From the NCBI GenBank assembly GCA_018335875.1, contig JAGXRN010000081.1, positions 1 to 64,000 of the forward strand: DNA of 64,000 bases, written 5' to 3'. The notes under the pieces were generated by a model. That model saw only the letters and a list, made by a program, of their open reading frames with translations. It had not been told where the DNA came from and did not search any database. The stretch comes from Dethiobacter sp. (GTDB lineage Bacteria > Bacillota > Dethiobacteria > Dethiobacterales > Dethiobacteraceae). Shown here piece by piece: positions 35,120-43,886 of the stretch. The first letter of the stretch is position 1; each line of letters begins with the position of its first letter. Both the position numbers and the translations under genes were made by a program.

Positions 35120-35884
35120 ATGCTACTTGAAATCAGCAACCTGACAAAAAGGTTCGGAGGCCTGACCGCTGTTGATAATATAAGCTTAACCATTAAAAAA
35201 GGGGAGATCTTCAGTGTAATCGGCCCAAACGGTTCAGGAAAATCAACCCTTTTTAACCTGATCAGCGGAATCTATCCTCCCACCTCCGGCAGTGTCAAGT
35301 TTAACAATGACAATATCACAGGCGCCAAACCCCACCAGATAGCATTTAAGGGTATCGGTCGGACTTTTCAGTTCACCACCCTTTTTCAGGACTTAAGGGT
35401 AATTGACAACCTGATTATAGGGCACCGCCTGCGCATTAAAACAGGCATTATTGATGTGGTCCTGCGCACGCGCCAGGCACGCGACGATGAACAGTTATTA
35501 GGGCAAAAATGCATGGTAATGCTGGACTTTATCAATCTGACAAGCTTAGCCTTCAGGCCTGTAAACTTACTGACCCAGGAGGAACAAAAGAGGCTCTCCA
35601 TCGGAACGGCTTTAATGAGCTCACCCGAATTGCTGCTGCTTGATGAACCCACCGGATGTGTCAATATCGAAGAGATTCACAACCTGATACAACTCGTCCG
35701 CAAAATCAAGGAAAAAGGCGTTACAGTATGCCTCATCGAACACAAAATGAGAGTGGTAATGGACTTGGCCGACAGGATAGCAGTCCTCAACTACGGCAAG
35801 AAGATCGCGGAGGGGGACCCTGCCGAAATCAGGAATAACGAGGAAGTTATCAGGGCTTACCTGGGGGGGGAATACGTTGCTTAA
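35120..35884 (+). CDS. livG: ABC transporter ATP-binding protein, LivG type
   Basis: 254 aa. Walker A GPNGSGKST (~residues 36-44), Walker B LLLLDEP and the H-loop histidine in IEHKM. Oddly, the signature region reads LLTQEEQKRLSIGTAL where the family has LSYGEQRRLEIARAL, so the conserved glycine of the ABC signature is missing, and the D-loop reads TGCVNIEE. The frame is intact and the rest is normal. This may lower or alter ATPase activity. Partner of LivF, whose start overlaps its stop. Confidence 0.9.
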   Translation: MLLEISNLTKRFGGLTAVDNISLTIKKGEIFSVIGPNGSGKSTLFNLISGIYPPTSGSVKFNNDNITGAKPHQIAFKGIGRTFQFTTLFQDLRVIDNLIIGHRLRIKTGIIDVVLRTRQARDDEQLLGQKCMVMLDFINLTSLAFRPVNLLTQEEQKRLSIGTALMSSPELLLLDEPTGCVNIEEIHNLIQLVRKIKEKGVTVCLIEHKMRVVMDLADRIAVLNYGKKIAEGDPAEIRNNEEVIRAYLGGEYVA

Positions 35885-36584
35885 AGTGAGCGGCCTTACT
35901 ACCAAATACGGCGTTTTTGAAGCCATACGGGATATAAACCTGGAGATTGAAAAAGGTGAATTTGTCTGCATACTTGGCGCCAACGGCGCCGGTAAGACCA
36001 CACTGATGAACACAATCAGCGGCCTTGTCAAGCCGGCGGCGGGAAGTATAATATTTGAAGGGCAGGATATCACAACCCTGCCGGCACATAAAGTAGTAGG
36101 ACGCGGCATCTCCCTCTGCCCTGAGGGCCGGCAGTTGTTTCCACTGATGACAGTGGAAAAAAACCTGAACTTAGGTGGCCTTATCCTCCGCAAAGACCTG
36201 AAAAAAGTCCGTAAAAATATGGACTTGGTCTTTGAGATCTTCCCAGTGCTGAAAGAGCGCAGGAAACAACTGGCAGGCACCATGAGCGGCGGCGAGCAGC
36301 AGACATTGGCTCTTGCCCGCGCTCTGATGTCGGAGCCGGCTCTTCTCCTTATAGACGAGCCTTCCCTGGGCCTTGCCCCGCTCCTTATCCAGCGAATAGC
36401 CCGGGCCATCTCAGAAATCAACGCCATGGGCACCACCATCCTTCTGGTTGAACAGAATGCCTCCATGGCGCTAAACGTCAGTGGGCGCGGCTATATCGTG
36501 GACTGCGGCCAAATCTCTATGGAGGGAACATCCTACTCCCTTAAAAACAACGAGCTGGTTAAAAAAGCCTATATCGGCGCATAA
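35877..36584 (+). CDS. livF: ABC transporter ATP-binding protein, LivF type
   Basis: 235 aa. Walker A GANGAGKTT, canonical signature MSGGEQQTLALARAL, Walker B LLIDEPSLGLAP and H-loop in VEQNA. TTG start overlapping the last codons of livG, with a G-rich ribosome binding site. It drives transport together with LivG. A terminator follows within 50 bases. Confidence 0.93.
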   Translation: MLKVSGLTTKYGVFEAIRDINLEIEKGEFVCILGANGAGKTTLMNTISGLVKPAAGSIIFEGQDITTLPAHKVVGRGISLCPEGRQLFPLMTVEKNLNLGGLILRKDLKKVRKNMDLVFEIFPVLKERRKQLAGTMSGGEQQTLALARALMSEPALLLIDEPSLGLAPLLIQRIARAISEINAMGTTILLVEQNASMALNVSGRGYIVDCGQISMEGTSYSLKNNELVKKAYIGA

Positions 36585-36602
36585 ACCCATCTACTGCATC
36601 AT

Positions 36603-36631
36603 AAAACTGTCACTTTTGTGGCAGTTTTTTT
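36603..36631 (+). terminator. Rho-independent terminator of the liv operon
   Basis: Stem AAACTGTCAC / GTGGCAGTTT with a TTTT loop and one mismatch, running into a T tract on the plus strand. Confidence 0.8.
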
Positions 36632-36736
36632 ATGTCCTACAACAAAGGCGCGCTTATTCGGTTCCCTTATCGCGCGCTTTTTAGTGCCGGTTTCCACTGC
36701 AGCTTTGCTGACTGCAAAGCGTTATAATTTCCGGTA

Positions 36737-36773
36737 TAAAAAAGCTGAGCAGGCGCTTGTTCCTGCTCAGCTT
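36737..36773 (-). terminator. Rho-independent terminator of the long minus operon
   Basis: Perfect 12-bp stem AAGCTGAGCAGG / CCTGCTCAGCTT with an 8-nt loop. On the minus strand it is followed by TTTTTTATAC. It ends the array of genes that begins near 57.9 kb. Confidence 0.88.
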
Positions 36774-36792
36774 AGATTCTGCCATTTCCTGT

Positions 36793-37407
36793 TTAACCAA
36801 ACCATGTGGTCCTGTCACGTACATTGCCCTTGGGCGGGCTGGGAGGAACTTCTTCGGGGTAACCAAGCGGTATCAGGGCTATCAGTGTTTTGTCAGGGAT
36901 GCCGAAATAATCGCTTAGGATTTGGTTCTTCTGGACAAGCGGGCCGCACATCCAACATGACCCCACACCGTCCGCCCACGCGGCCAGGATTAGATTTTCT
37001 ATGGCAGCAGAGGCATCCTGTGTGTTAAGAAATGACCTCCAGGGATCGGGATTCTGTTCAACGTAGACTAAAATTGCTACCGGTGCTTTCCCCAGGCTTT
37101 TGTAAAAATTCCGCAGCCCTTTGATTTTATCACCGTCTATGGCCGGTACCGGCAGTTCCTGTATGCGCCTGCTGTACTCGGCATAGCCGATAGCTTCAGC
37201 TCTTTCATTAAAGGAATCCTCGAGTATGCTCTGTATCTTATCGAGTTGCTCGCGCCTGATTACTATAAACCTCCATGGCTGGTTGTTGCTGGCAGTCGGC
37301 GCCATGTTAGCTGCCTCCAGGCACTTCCACACCTGTTCATCACTGATGGGGTCACTTTTAAACCTGCGAACACTGCGCCGTGTCATAATAGCTTCGTATG
37401 TATCCAT
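36793..37407 (-). CDS. Nitroreductase-family flavoprotein
   Basis: 204 aa. FMN-binding N-terminal segment RRSVRRFKSDPI, a NNQPWRFIV motif (~39-47), and a C-terminal ALIPLGYPEE. The family uses FMN and NAD(P)H to reduce many compounds. It is last in the long operon, 29 nt after the enoyl-CoA hydratase-like gene, so its role may be catabolic, such as flavin-based oxidation or reduction of an intermediate. No specific substrate can be named. Confidence 0.85.
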   Translation of the reverse strand: MDTYEAIMTRRSVRRFKSDPISDEQVWKCLEAANMAPTASNNQPWRFIVIRREQLDKIQSILEDSFNERAEAIGYAEYSRRIQELPVPAIDGDKIKGLRNFYKSLGKAPVAILVYVEQNPDPWRSFLNTQDASAAIENLILAAWADGVGSCWMCGPLVQKNQILSDYFGIPDKTLIALIPLGYPEEVPPSPPKGNVRDRTTWFG

Positions 37408-37435
37408 GCTGCTCCAAACCTCCTCAATCGGCTAT

Positions 37436-38218
37436 TTATTTGCCTGTAAAGCGCGGCCGCCTTTTTTCCAGGAAAGCCGCCACGCCTTCCATTCTGTCTT
37501 CAGTGTTAAACAAAACAGTCTGTGTAGAAGCTTCGCAGTCCAGTGCCTCAGGCAGTGTCATGTTTAAGCTGTTGTTCAGAAGCCTTTTCATGGCCGCATA
37601 TGCCCGCGGCGGCTTGCCGGCAAACTCAGCAGCTGTTTTATACACATACTCAGCAAGTTCACTGTCAGGCAAAACTTTGCTTACAAGGCCAATCTTTAAG
37701 GCTTCTTCGGCGGAAAGCATCTCCCCTGTAAACATCATCTGTTTTGCTCTGGCAAGGCCGACCTGTCGGGGCAACAGGTAATTAAGCCCTGCGTCACCAA
37801 CCAGGCCTATCCTTAAAAAAGGCACAGAGAAACGTGCGCTCTCAGCTGACACTACAAGGTCAGCCGCAAGTGCGATGCCAAGCCCGGCCCCGATAGCATC
37901 CCCGTTAACTGCCGAAATAACCGGTTTGGGAGACTCAGCGAGCTTCAGGACGAGCCTGGCGAGCTTTAGCATGCCGTCGTGGCGCTCGGCCACGGTAATC
38001 TGTTGGGTAAAGGCTTTAACATCGCCCCCGGCACAAAAGGCCCTGCCTTTTCCTGTTAAAACTATGACCCTTACTTCATCATCAGACATTGCCGCCTCCA
38101 CAGCGGAGATAAACTCAGCTGAAAGGTTACTGCTGAGCGCGTTCATGGCTTCAGGTCTGTTCAGGGCTATTGTCGCCACGTTATCCTGAACCTCGTATAA
38201 TACATATTTGCCGTGCAT
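37436..38218 (-). CDS. Enoyl-CoA hydratase/isomerase, PaaG-like
   Basis: 260 aa crotonase fold. The oxyanion-hole segment AFCAGGDVKAF is present. The two catalytic glutamates of true enoyl-CoA hydratase are absent: the GGGCE block reads GAGLGIA and the PEIxLG block reads FLRIGLVGDAGL. The acid in VGDAG aligns with the aspartate used by PaaG-type isomerases. It is therefore more likely a double-bond isomerase than a hydratase. It lies in the long operon between the CoA-transferase and nitroreductase genes. Confidence 0.82.
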   Translation of the reverse strand: MHGKYVLYEVQDNVATIALNRPEAMNALSSNLSAEFISAVEAAMSDDEVRVIVLTGKGRAFCAGGDVKAFTQQITVAERHDGMLKLARLVLKLAESPKPVISAVNGDAIGAGLGIALAADLVVSAESARFSVPFLRIGLVGDAGLNYLLPRQVGLARAKQMMFTGEMLSAEEALKIGLVSKVLPDSELAEYVYKTAAEFAGKPPRAYAAMKRLLNNSLNMTLPEALDCEASTQTVLFNTEDRMEGVAAFLEKRRPRFTGK

Positions 38219-38246
38219 TCATCTGCCCCCTTAAATCATGGATTTT

Positions 38247-40025
38247 TTATTTTTCCTGACCAAGGAAATAACGATCCGAGTCAAGGTAGCGGAGTTTCTC
38301 AATCTCTTCAGGTGTAGGCTGAGTGATTACCTCAAGCTGCGGTAAAACTTTTAGCTCCCAGCCGCACTGTTCCCGAATCTGCCGGATAATTTCTTCCTCA
38401 TTGAGTAAGGGATCTTCCAGGTAACCGGCCAGCACAAATTCATCGTCTTCGTTTTTCTTGAATACACCAAGCTGTGAGATCAACGTTTGCATCCTGCCGC
38501 CAGGCGAAGTGATATAGTCTACTTTTTCCATAAAGCGGGACTTGACCTGCTTAGCCACTACCACCACTTCGTCGGCGCCTGACGCCACGTCGTTTCCGCC
38601 TCCTGACCCTGTCAGGTAGAGATCCTTTTGCGGGATTTTGGTACTGTTGATATTGCCGCGACAATCGATCTGTGCCGCACCAAGGGCACCCAGGCATTTT
38701 CCGGGGTTTCCCTGTACCATAATCCCCAATATGCCGAATATATCGCTATAGAACTCTCCTGTGGGGATATTACGATTGGAAAACAGGAAAGAGTCTCCTG
38801 GCAGGGGCACATACCCGTAGAGGCCGGCCTCGGTCATCAGAGTGACACTTTGCCCTTCTTCATGCAGCATGTAATAAGCAAGCCAGCTTGCAACGTGTGA
38901 AGCGCCAACGCCTGTCAGTATATGGTCAAACTTTTTTTCTATAACTAATTTCTTAATCTGCCTGGCGGCAATAACAATCATTTTTTCTTCTGCTGTGGGC
39001 TGGGCCGGTTTATTAAGAAAATCCTTTTCCAGCAGCTGTGTCTGCCAGGCAGAAGAATATACCTTCCCTTTTAAAGCCGACAGGCGTTCGTATCCTACTT
39101 TTTTAAGGTAATCCTCATGGCCGCTGCAGCTTAATATCCACTGCTCCAGCCATTCTTTAAATTTAGACTCGTCACGGCAAACCTCGCGGGCATTGACTAA
39201 AAACTCTTTATCTTCAGCGTAGCCCCCGGCTTCCTGCGGGAAGTGGGGATGGCCGGAAGGATGGGAGCCATAAGGAGCTTCCACCACTGCTTTGACGATG
39301 GCTGCCGGTATGCGTATGTGTTCCCTGTATTTTAAAACTTCTTCAGTGCTGACAATTCTTTCAGCTGAGACAATTACCCCTTCCCGGGAGGCCAGGGCGC
39401 CGTAAACATTGCCTGATAAGGGGATATTTACTACTGTATTGCCCTGCTCATCCGCCATCCAGCCGTGCACTATGCAGATATCCGGGTTAAGTGCGCGTAC
39501 CAGGCCCACAGTGGTATTATCAAACGGCTCTTTGAATTCGTGGAAATTGGGATTGTTTTCGGCAATGGAACTCCCCATGATTGACTTGGTGGGAAAAAAA
39601 GGAAGTCCAAGCGCTCCTGCCATCAGCCTCAGTGTCAGTGTCAGCATGGTCCATTCTTCAACCTTTATCTTCTTGTCAGCATAAGCTTTCTGGAGAATAC
39701 GGTTCGGTGAAGGGGCAGGATAAGGATCGCCCAAAAATGTAGTTATTATTTTATCCACCATGTTGCCGTATACCATGGGAGCCAGTGTGGTGGCATAGCC
39801 TCCGTACATAATTAAATTAAACTTGGGATCTTTGCCATAAAACTGGCGGATTAATTCATATAAAACGGCAAAAGGATACCCGAGGGGATAGGGTTTATCG
39901 CCGACTTGAATAGTCTGCCCAGGCCTGATGTGTAAACGGACAGCCTCCGGTATTGTTGTAACTTTGCCGGCAGGCCGGCAGTTTCTTGCCATAGCCTGCT
40001 CTACCCATTGCAGCTTTTCAAACAT
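38247..40025 (-). CDS. Fused two-domain CoA-transferase (GctAB/IpdAB type)
   Basis: 592 aa. The N-terminal half (about 1-310) resembles the alpha subunit and the C-terminal half (about 330-592) the beta subunit of family I glutaconate-type CoA-transferases, usually two genes. The likely catalytic Glu is in MTEAGLYG (~398), and a GSGGGNDVASGA block follows. It would move CoA from acetyl-CoA or another donor to the substrate acid. Some IpdAB-like homologues instead open rings, so transferase activity is not certain. Next to the LarA-like, MaoC and dehydratase genes, it may activate a 2-hydroxy acid. Confidence 0.78.
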   Translation of the reverse strand: MFEKLQWVEQAMARNCRPAGKVTTIPEAVRLHIRPGQTIQVGDKPYPLGYPFAVLYELIRQFYGKDPKFNLIMYGGYATTLAPMVYGNMVDKIITTFLGDPYPAPSPNRILQKAYADKKIKVEEWTMLTLTLRLMAGALGLPFFPTKSIMGSSIAENNPNFHEFKEPFDNTTVGLVRALNPDICIVHGWMADEQGNTVVNIPLSGNVYGALASREGVIVSAERIVSTEEVLKYREHIRIPAAIVKAVVEAPYGSHPSGHPHFPQEAGGYAEDKEFLVNAREVCRDESKFKEWLEQWILSCSGHEDYLKKVGYERLSALKGKVYSSAWQTQLLEKDFLNKPAQPTAEEKMIVIAARQIKKLVIEKKFDHILTGVGASHVASWLAYYMLHEEGQSVTLMTEAGLYGYVPLPGDSFLFSNRNIPTGEFYSDIFGILGIMVQGNPGKCLGALGAAQIDCRGNINSTKIPQKDLYLTGSGGGNDVASGADEVVVVAKQVKSRFMEKVDYITSPGGRMQTLISQLGVFKKNEDDEFVLAGYLEDPLLNEEEIIRQIREQCGWELKVLPQLEVITQPTPEEIEKLRYLDSDRYFLGQEK

Positions 40026-40045
40026 ATAAGATTCCTCCTTTAGCG

Positions 40046-41287
40046 TTAGCCAAAATACTGAATAGTAGCATCCGGATAGACGGCCACTTTGGGCGCGCCG
40101 TCAAATTTGCCGGAGAGCAGCTCTAAAACCTCATCCCATGTCCTTGCCCATTCAATTATTTCTTCAGGGCCGTACCAGGCTTCATCAGCCTTGAAGACAA
40201 AGGGAGAGTACACAATTATTCTTTTAAGATGTGCCGGCCGTCTCCGCTTGCTGTACATACGGCCCCCGAGGTCGCTGCCGAAACATCCTATAAGATAATG
40301 GGGAATTTGTCCTTCAGGCGTATGGGTGATTATTACCACATCACCCCCCTCTTTTTTCAGGGACTGTATGCCAAGATTAAGCGCGATGGCTGCCTCGTTT
40401 ACCTTGGCATGGGCATTTACCACGGCAATATCACAGTCTTCTTCTCTTACTGTTTTATACAGCTCCTTGCCCAGTTCTATGCCTGCCTCGTGCACCTTTT
40501 CTGCGTCTCCCACAAAGAGAGCCACAGTTTCACGTCTCGTGTTTACCAGGGCATCAATTTTAATATCCAAACCCACCATGCGGCATGCTTCGTTTATATC
40601 CAGCCGCATAATGTTGTCTTCATATTTACCCAGGCCCGCTGTGGGATGAAGCCCCGACATACCTGGTTTTGCAATTAATTTATGATTGTCTTCGATGGTA
40701 TCCATGGAAGCAACTCCCGGCAGTATTATTTTGCCGCCGCCACCAAAGCCGTTTAACGGGTGTGGGGTAACAGAGCCGATTGCTATTTTCAGGTCGCATC
40801 CCATTAAACCCGCGTTTATCGCCACTTTTGTTCCCCGTGAAGTAAAGCCCAGGGTTACACAGTTTTCATAAGGATTGTGATTGTAGACGCGGTAGTTGCT
40901 GACAATATCCTCACCAAGTTTTTTTGCCAGTTGTTCCCGTGTCATGGCGCCATGAGCTCCCAGGGCTGCAATAAACCTGATCTGGTTTTCCTTTATTCCC
41001 GCTGCTTCAAGTTCTTCCAGAACAAAAGGTATTATTTCATGCGCTTTTGTCGGACGGCTCAAATCATCAAAAACGATGGCCACTTCTTTTTTGTCTTGTG
41101 CCAATTCCCTTATCCGCCGGGTGCCAAGAGGATTGTCAAAGCTTTGACGCATTTTTTCCTTATCCAATGGCTCCCTGGCACAGCCGCTCATTCTTTGTAC
41201 GGAAATATCCCACTGTTCAGGAAAAGCCAGTTCCAGCTCTGTATCACCGTACCAGGCCATCTGGGGCACTACTACTTTTGTCACCAC
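40046..41287 (-). CDS. LarA-like nickel-pincer racemase/epimerase family protein
   Basis: 413 aa, lactate racemase (LarA, former DUF2088) family. The conserved centre GSVTPHPLNGFGGGGKIILPG carries the Lys (~186) expected to hold the nickel-pincer cofactor. DDLSRPTKAHE and GALGAHGAMTREQ are family hallmarks. LarA homologues racemise or epimerise various 2-hydroxy acids. A role in interconverting stereoisomers of a 2-hydroxy acid ahead of the CoA-transferase and dehydratase is the natural inference. No larB/C/E cofactor genes are in the window. Start may be the GTG at 41287 or the next GTG at 41284, which is better spaced from GGAGG. Confidence 0.82.
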   Translation of the reverse strand: MVTKVVVPQMAWYGDTELELAFPEQWDISVQRMSGCAREPLDKEKMRQSFDNPLGTRRIRELAQDKKEVAIVFDDLSRPTKAHEIIPFVLEELEAAGIKENQIRFIAALGAHGAMTREQLAKKLGEDIVSNYRVYNHNPYENCVTLGFTSRGTKVAINAGLMGCDLKIAIGSVTPHPLNGFGGGGKIILPGVASMDTIEDNHKLIAKPGMSGLHPTAGLGKYEDNIMRLDINEACRMVGLDIKIDALVNTRRETVALFVGDAEKVHEAGIELGKELYKTVREEDCDIAVVNAHAKVNEAAIALNLGIQSLKKEGGDVVIITHTPEGQIPHYLIGCFGSDLGGRMYSKRRRPAHLKRIIVYSPFVFKADEAWYGPEEIIEWARTWDEVLELLSGKFDGAPKVAVYPDATIQYFG

Positions 41288-41308
41288 ACTACCTCCTCTG
41301 CTACTAGA

Positions 41309-41752
41309 CTATTCAGGCTTGCGGCGCACCATAACTTTCATGTCGCCTTTTTGTACTGTTTTGCCGTGCTGGTTAATCAGTTCAACCTGACGGATAACAA
41401 TGCCGCGGTCGTTTTTTGAGGTTTCGCGCTTTTCCTTGATTGTGGCCCTGGCATAGACTGTGTCACCGAAAAAGATAGGGCCGGTAAAGTCCCAGGTCAG
41501 GCCCAAAAAGGCAATTGTGGTACCTTCGGCAAGACCCAGCCGGGAAAGAAGGCCGCTGGTTACAGACAATCCCAAAAGGCCATGGGCTATTGGCTTGCCA
41601 AACAGTGTCCGGCTGCAAAACTCAGTATTGGTGTGGAGTTGGTTATAGTCTCCGGAGAGCCCGGCAAATGCCATAACATCACTCTCTGTTATAGTTCTGC
41701 CGGGGCTGATGAACTCCTGGCCAATCTCAAAATCTTCAAAATAATAAGCCAT
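41309..41752 (-). CDS. MaoC-like (R)-specific enoyl-CoA hydratase
   Basis: 147 aa single hot-dog domain. Catalytic Asp and His in FAGLSGDYNQLHTN (~30-43), typical of MaoC/PhaJ. It hydrates enoyl-CoA to (R)-3-hydroxyacyl-CoA or the reverse. It lies between the dehydratase activator and LarA-like genes with short gaps. The two 3-hydroxyacyl-CoA dehydrogenases in the window look (S)-specific, so this enzyme may serve another step such as dehydrating an (R)-hydroxyacyl-CoA. Confidence 0.88.
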   Translation of the reverse strand: MAYYFEDFEIGQEFISPGRTITESDVMAFAGLSGDYNQLHTNTEFCSRTLFGKPIAHGLLGLSVTSGLLSRLGLAEGTTIAFLGLTWDFTGPIFFGDTVYARATIKEKRETSKNDRGIVIRQVELINQHGKTVQKGDMKVMVRRKPE

Positions 41753-41788
41753 TAACTATACCTCCGTTCGCGTTTTAAATAATATTGT

Positions 41789-42574
41789 TTATTGTCCGCC
41801 GTTAATGTGATGGGAAAAGATTGCCGCCCCCAGTGCCCCTGTGATTTGAGGGTTAAAACCAACCTTGACTTCACAGCCTGTGATTCTGGCCAAAGCTTCA
41901 ATCATGCCCTGATTTTTGGCTACTCCACCTGTAAAAACTATTTCTTTTGCATCTGCTATATGCTGCTTGGCAAGTGAGTAAACCCGCCTGGCAACTGCGT
42001 TAAAAATCCCGGCCACTATTTCATTTTCTGCTGTCCCTCTTGAAACATGGTTTATAACCTCGCTCTCCGCAAACACAGTACAGACACTGGTTATCTCCAC
42101 GCTACCGCCGGCAGAAAAGGCGGCAAGGCCGAATGCATCAAGGTCCATCTGGAAAATATTCGCCATTAATTCCAGATAACGCCCTGTACCGGCGGCACAC
42201 TTGTCATTCATGGCAAAATTTAAAACTCTGCCCTCTTTGTCAAGCTTTATTACTTTAAAGTCCTGCCCGCCTATATCGATAATCACCCGGCAGTCAGGAA
42301 AAAGCCAGTGCACGCCTTTGGCGTGGCAGCTTATTTCAGACACTGTTTTTATTGCCAGCTTAATATTTTCGCGCCCATAGCCCGTAGCAACCAGGCACTG
42401 CAGGTCATGCTCTGTTTTATCCGCTTCCTCAAACCACAGTTCAAGCACTTTTTGTGCAGATCTCAGCGAGTTGCCCCCGGTGGGGACAACATAATACCTG
42501 TCAATTTTTTCATCCTGCATCACAACCAGTTTAGTTGATGTAGAACCACTGTCCAGCCCGGCAACATACCCCAT
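41789..42574 (-). CDS. hgdC: 2-hydroxyacyl-CoA dehydratase activator (ASKHA ATPase)
   Basis: 261 aa from the ATG at 42574 (GGGGAG 9 nt upstream). ASKHA nucleotide-binding motifs GLDSGSTSTK, DIGGQDFKVI and FTGGVAKNQG. The cluster cysteines of the homodimer are in NDKCAAGTGR and TSVCTVFAESE. The family couples hydrolysis of two ATP to single-electron injection into the dehydratase. It follows the HgdB-like gene by 48 nt. It is the only activator in the window and may serve both HgdB-type proteins. It could also be BcrD-like; size and motifs fit HgdC best. Confidence 0.92.
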   Translation of the reverse strand: MGYVAGLDSGSTSTKLVVMQDEKIDRYYVVPTGGNSLRSAQKVLELWFEEADKTEHDLQCLVATGYGRENIKLAIKTVSEISCHAKGVHWLFPDCRVIIDIGGQDFKVIKLDKEGRVLNFAMNDKCAAGTGRYLELMANIFQMDLDAFGLAAFSAGGSVEITSVCTVFAESEVINHVSRGTAENEIVAGIFNAVARRVYSLAKQHIADAKEIVFTGGVAKNQGMIEALARITGCEVKVGFNPQITGALGAAIFSHHINGGQ

Positions 42575-42622
42575 AGTTCTCAGCTCCCCTTGCTGTAATT
42601 TTGAACAGAGTATGCAATGCAA

Positions 42623-43747
42623 TTACTCCAGCATTTCCAGAAATGCCTGCACCCTGTTCTTGACTGCTTCCACGTTGCCGAGGGTATAGTCGTCGTTTAT
42701 AAGGAGCATGGGAATTCCATGGTCATTAAGATAGTCACGCAAGTCGGGATAATCTAGTTTATGGGGATCACAAAAAGTAAGCGCATACCCAATCACGCCT
42801 TGGACGTTATATTCACGGATAAGGTCTAAAACATAGCTGAAGCGCTCTCTGGATGGCCCATGGTCAGTGCGAGGGCAGCGGAAATCCCTGAAGTAAGTGT
42901 TGGTCAGGCCGCGCATGACACCCTCTGAGGTATCAATCTGGGCAAGAGCAGTTCTGGTTCCTATACAAAGATCGTCGCTGACCACATGAGCTCCGGTTTG
43001 CTCAATAATTTCCAGGAATTTTATATCGTCAATAATGCAACCCCAGACGAGGACTCTGGGCAGTTCTTTTTTAACAGTTTCCCTGGCGGCTGCTTCTTCT
43101 TTTATTTTCTTTAGGAGTACATTGAATTCCTCGGGAGGAGTGCAGGATTGTGCCAGCAATATCTGGAGCATCTCCACACCGCTCAATTTGGGTGGTTGCG
43201 TTTTTCTCAGCTCATAGAGCTCTTTGATTAAACGCCTGTTGTCGTTGCTAAGTTGTATAGCGGAAATTATCTGCTCTTCTGATATTTTCTGGCCGCTGTG
43301 TTTTTCAAGGCTTTCTTTAAAGAATGTGAGTTCTCTTTCAAAAAAGTCCAGCGACCAGGGGACAACCTGGTGGGGGACATTAAACAGGTAGCTGAAATTG
43401 GGATTATTATAGTACTTCCAGAGACCGTATATCCTCTGTACCATATCGCAGCTGTGCGGAATCACGCGGCCCTCCAGAAAATCATGCCTGCCTTTTAATC
43501 CCTGTTCAAAACAGTTTCTTACATATGGGCAGCCATATGGCTCAACATAGCGGTTAGCCTCTACGATGTCATCACCCAGCTGTCCCGTAATACGGTATGG
43601 TATCATACCGGCGGCAGAAATAATTTCAGGCGGCGCAAAATGGCAGAGATAGCCTATTATCTTTTTCTCTTTGCTCAGTTCCCTTGCCCGGGCATCCCTG
43701 TTTTCATAAATACTCTTCACCTGTGCCAATCCGGATTCATTATTCAT
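42623..43747 (-). CDS. 2-hydroxyacyl-CoA dehydratase subunit (HgdB/HadC type)
   Basis: 374 aa from the ATG at 43747 (AAGGGGGAT upstream); the extension to 43819 is unlikely. Family D subunit: IGYLCHFAPPEII near the N-terminus, cluster cysteine candidates in GCPYVRNCFEQG, IPHSCD and FCDPH, and a C-terminal IPMLLINDDYTLG. With an activator and a second subunit, this family dehydrates (R)-2-hydroxyacyl-CoA by ketyl radical chemistry, or reduces aromatic acyl-CoA. The second subunit is not adjacent; the gene at 20551-21885 could fill the role. Confidence 0.88.
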   Translation of the reverse strand: MNNESGLAQVKSIYENRDARARELSKEKKIIGYLCHFAPPEIISAAGMIPYRITGQLGDDIVEANRYVEPYGCPYVRNCFEQGLKGRHDFLEGRVIPHSCDMVQRIYGLWKYYNNPNFSYLFNVPHQVVPWSLDFFERELTFFKESLEKHSGQKISEEQIISAIQLSNDNRRLIKELYELRKTQPPKLSGVEMLQILLAQSCTPPEEFNVLLKKIKEEAAARETVKKELPRVLVWGCIIDDIKFLEIIEQTGAHVVSDDLCIGTRTALAQIDTSEGVMRGLTNTYFRDFRCPRTDHGPSRERFSYVLDLIREYNVQGVIGYALTFCDPHKLDYPDLRDYLNDHGIPMLLINDDYTLGNVEAVKNRVQAFLEMLE

Positions 43748-43886
43748 TTTTGTTTCATCCCCCTTGTGCAAAATAAAAAAAATTATGAATAGTTTGTACA
43801 ATATTAGTCTGAAACTCATCCAGATTAATCAAGGCCTTCTCCTCCCGTCGTGACAATGCCCAACGGCCGGTAAATAGAAGTTTAAT

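Noticed and set aside
35621-36466. 281-codon open frame on the minus strand
   Set aside because: It lies opposite livG and livF, which have full family motifs on the plus strand. The antisense translation has no recognisable domain and no ribosome binding site.
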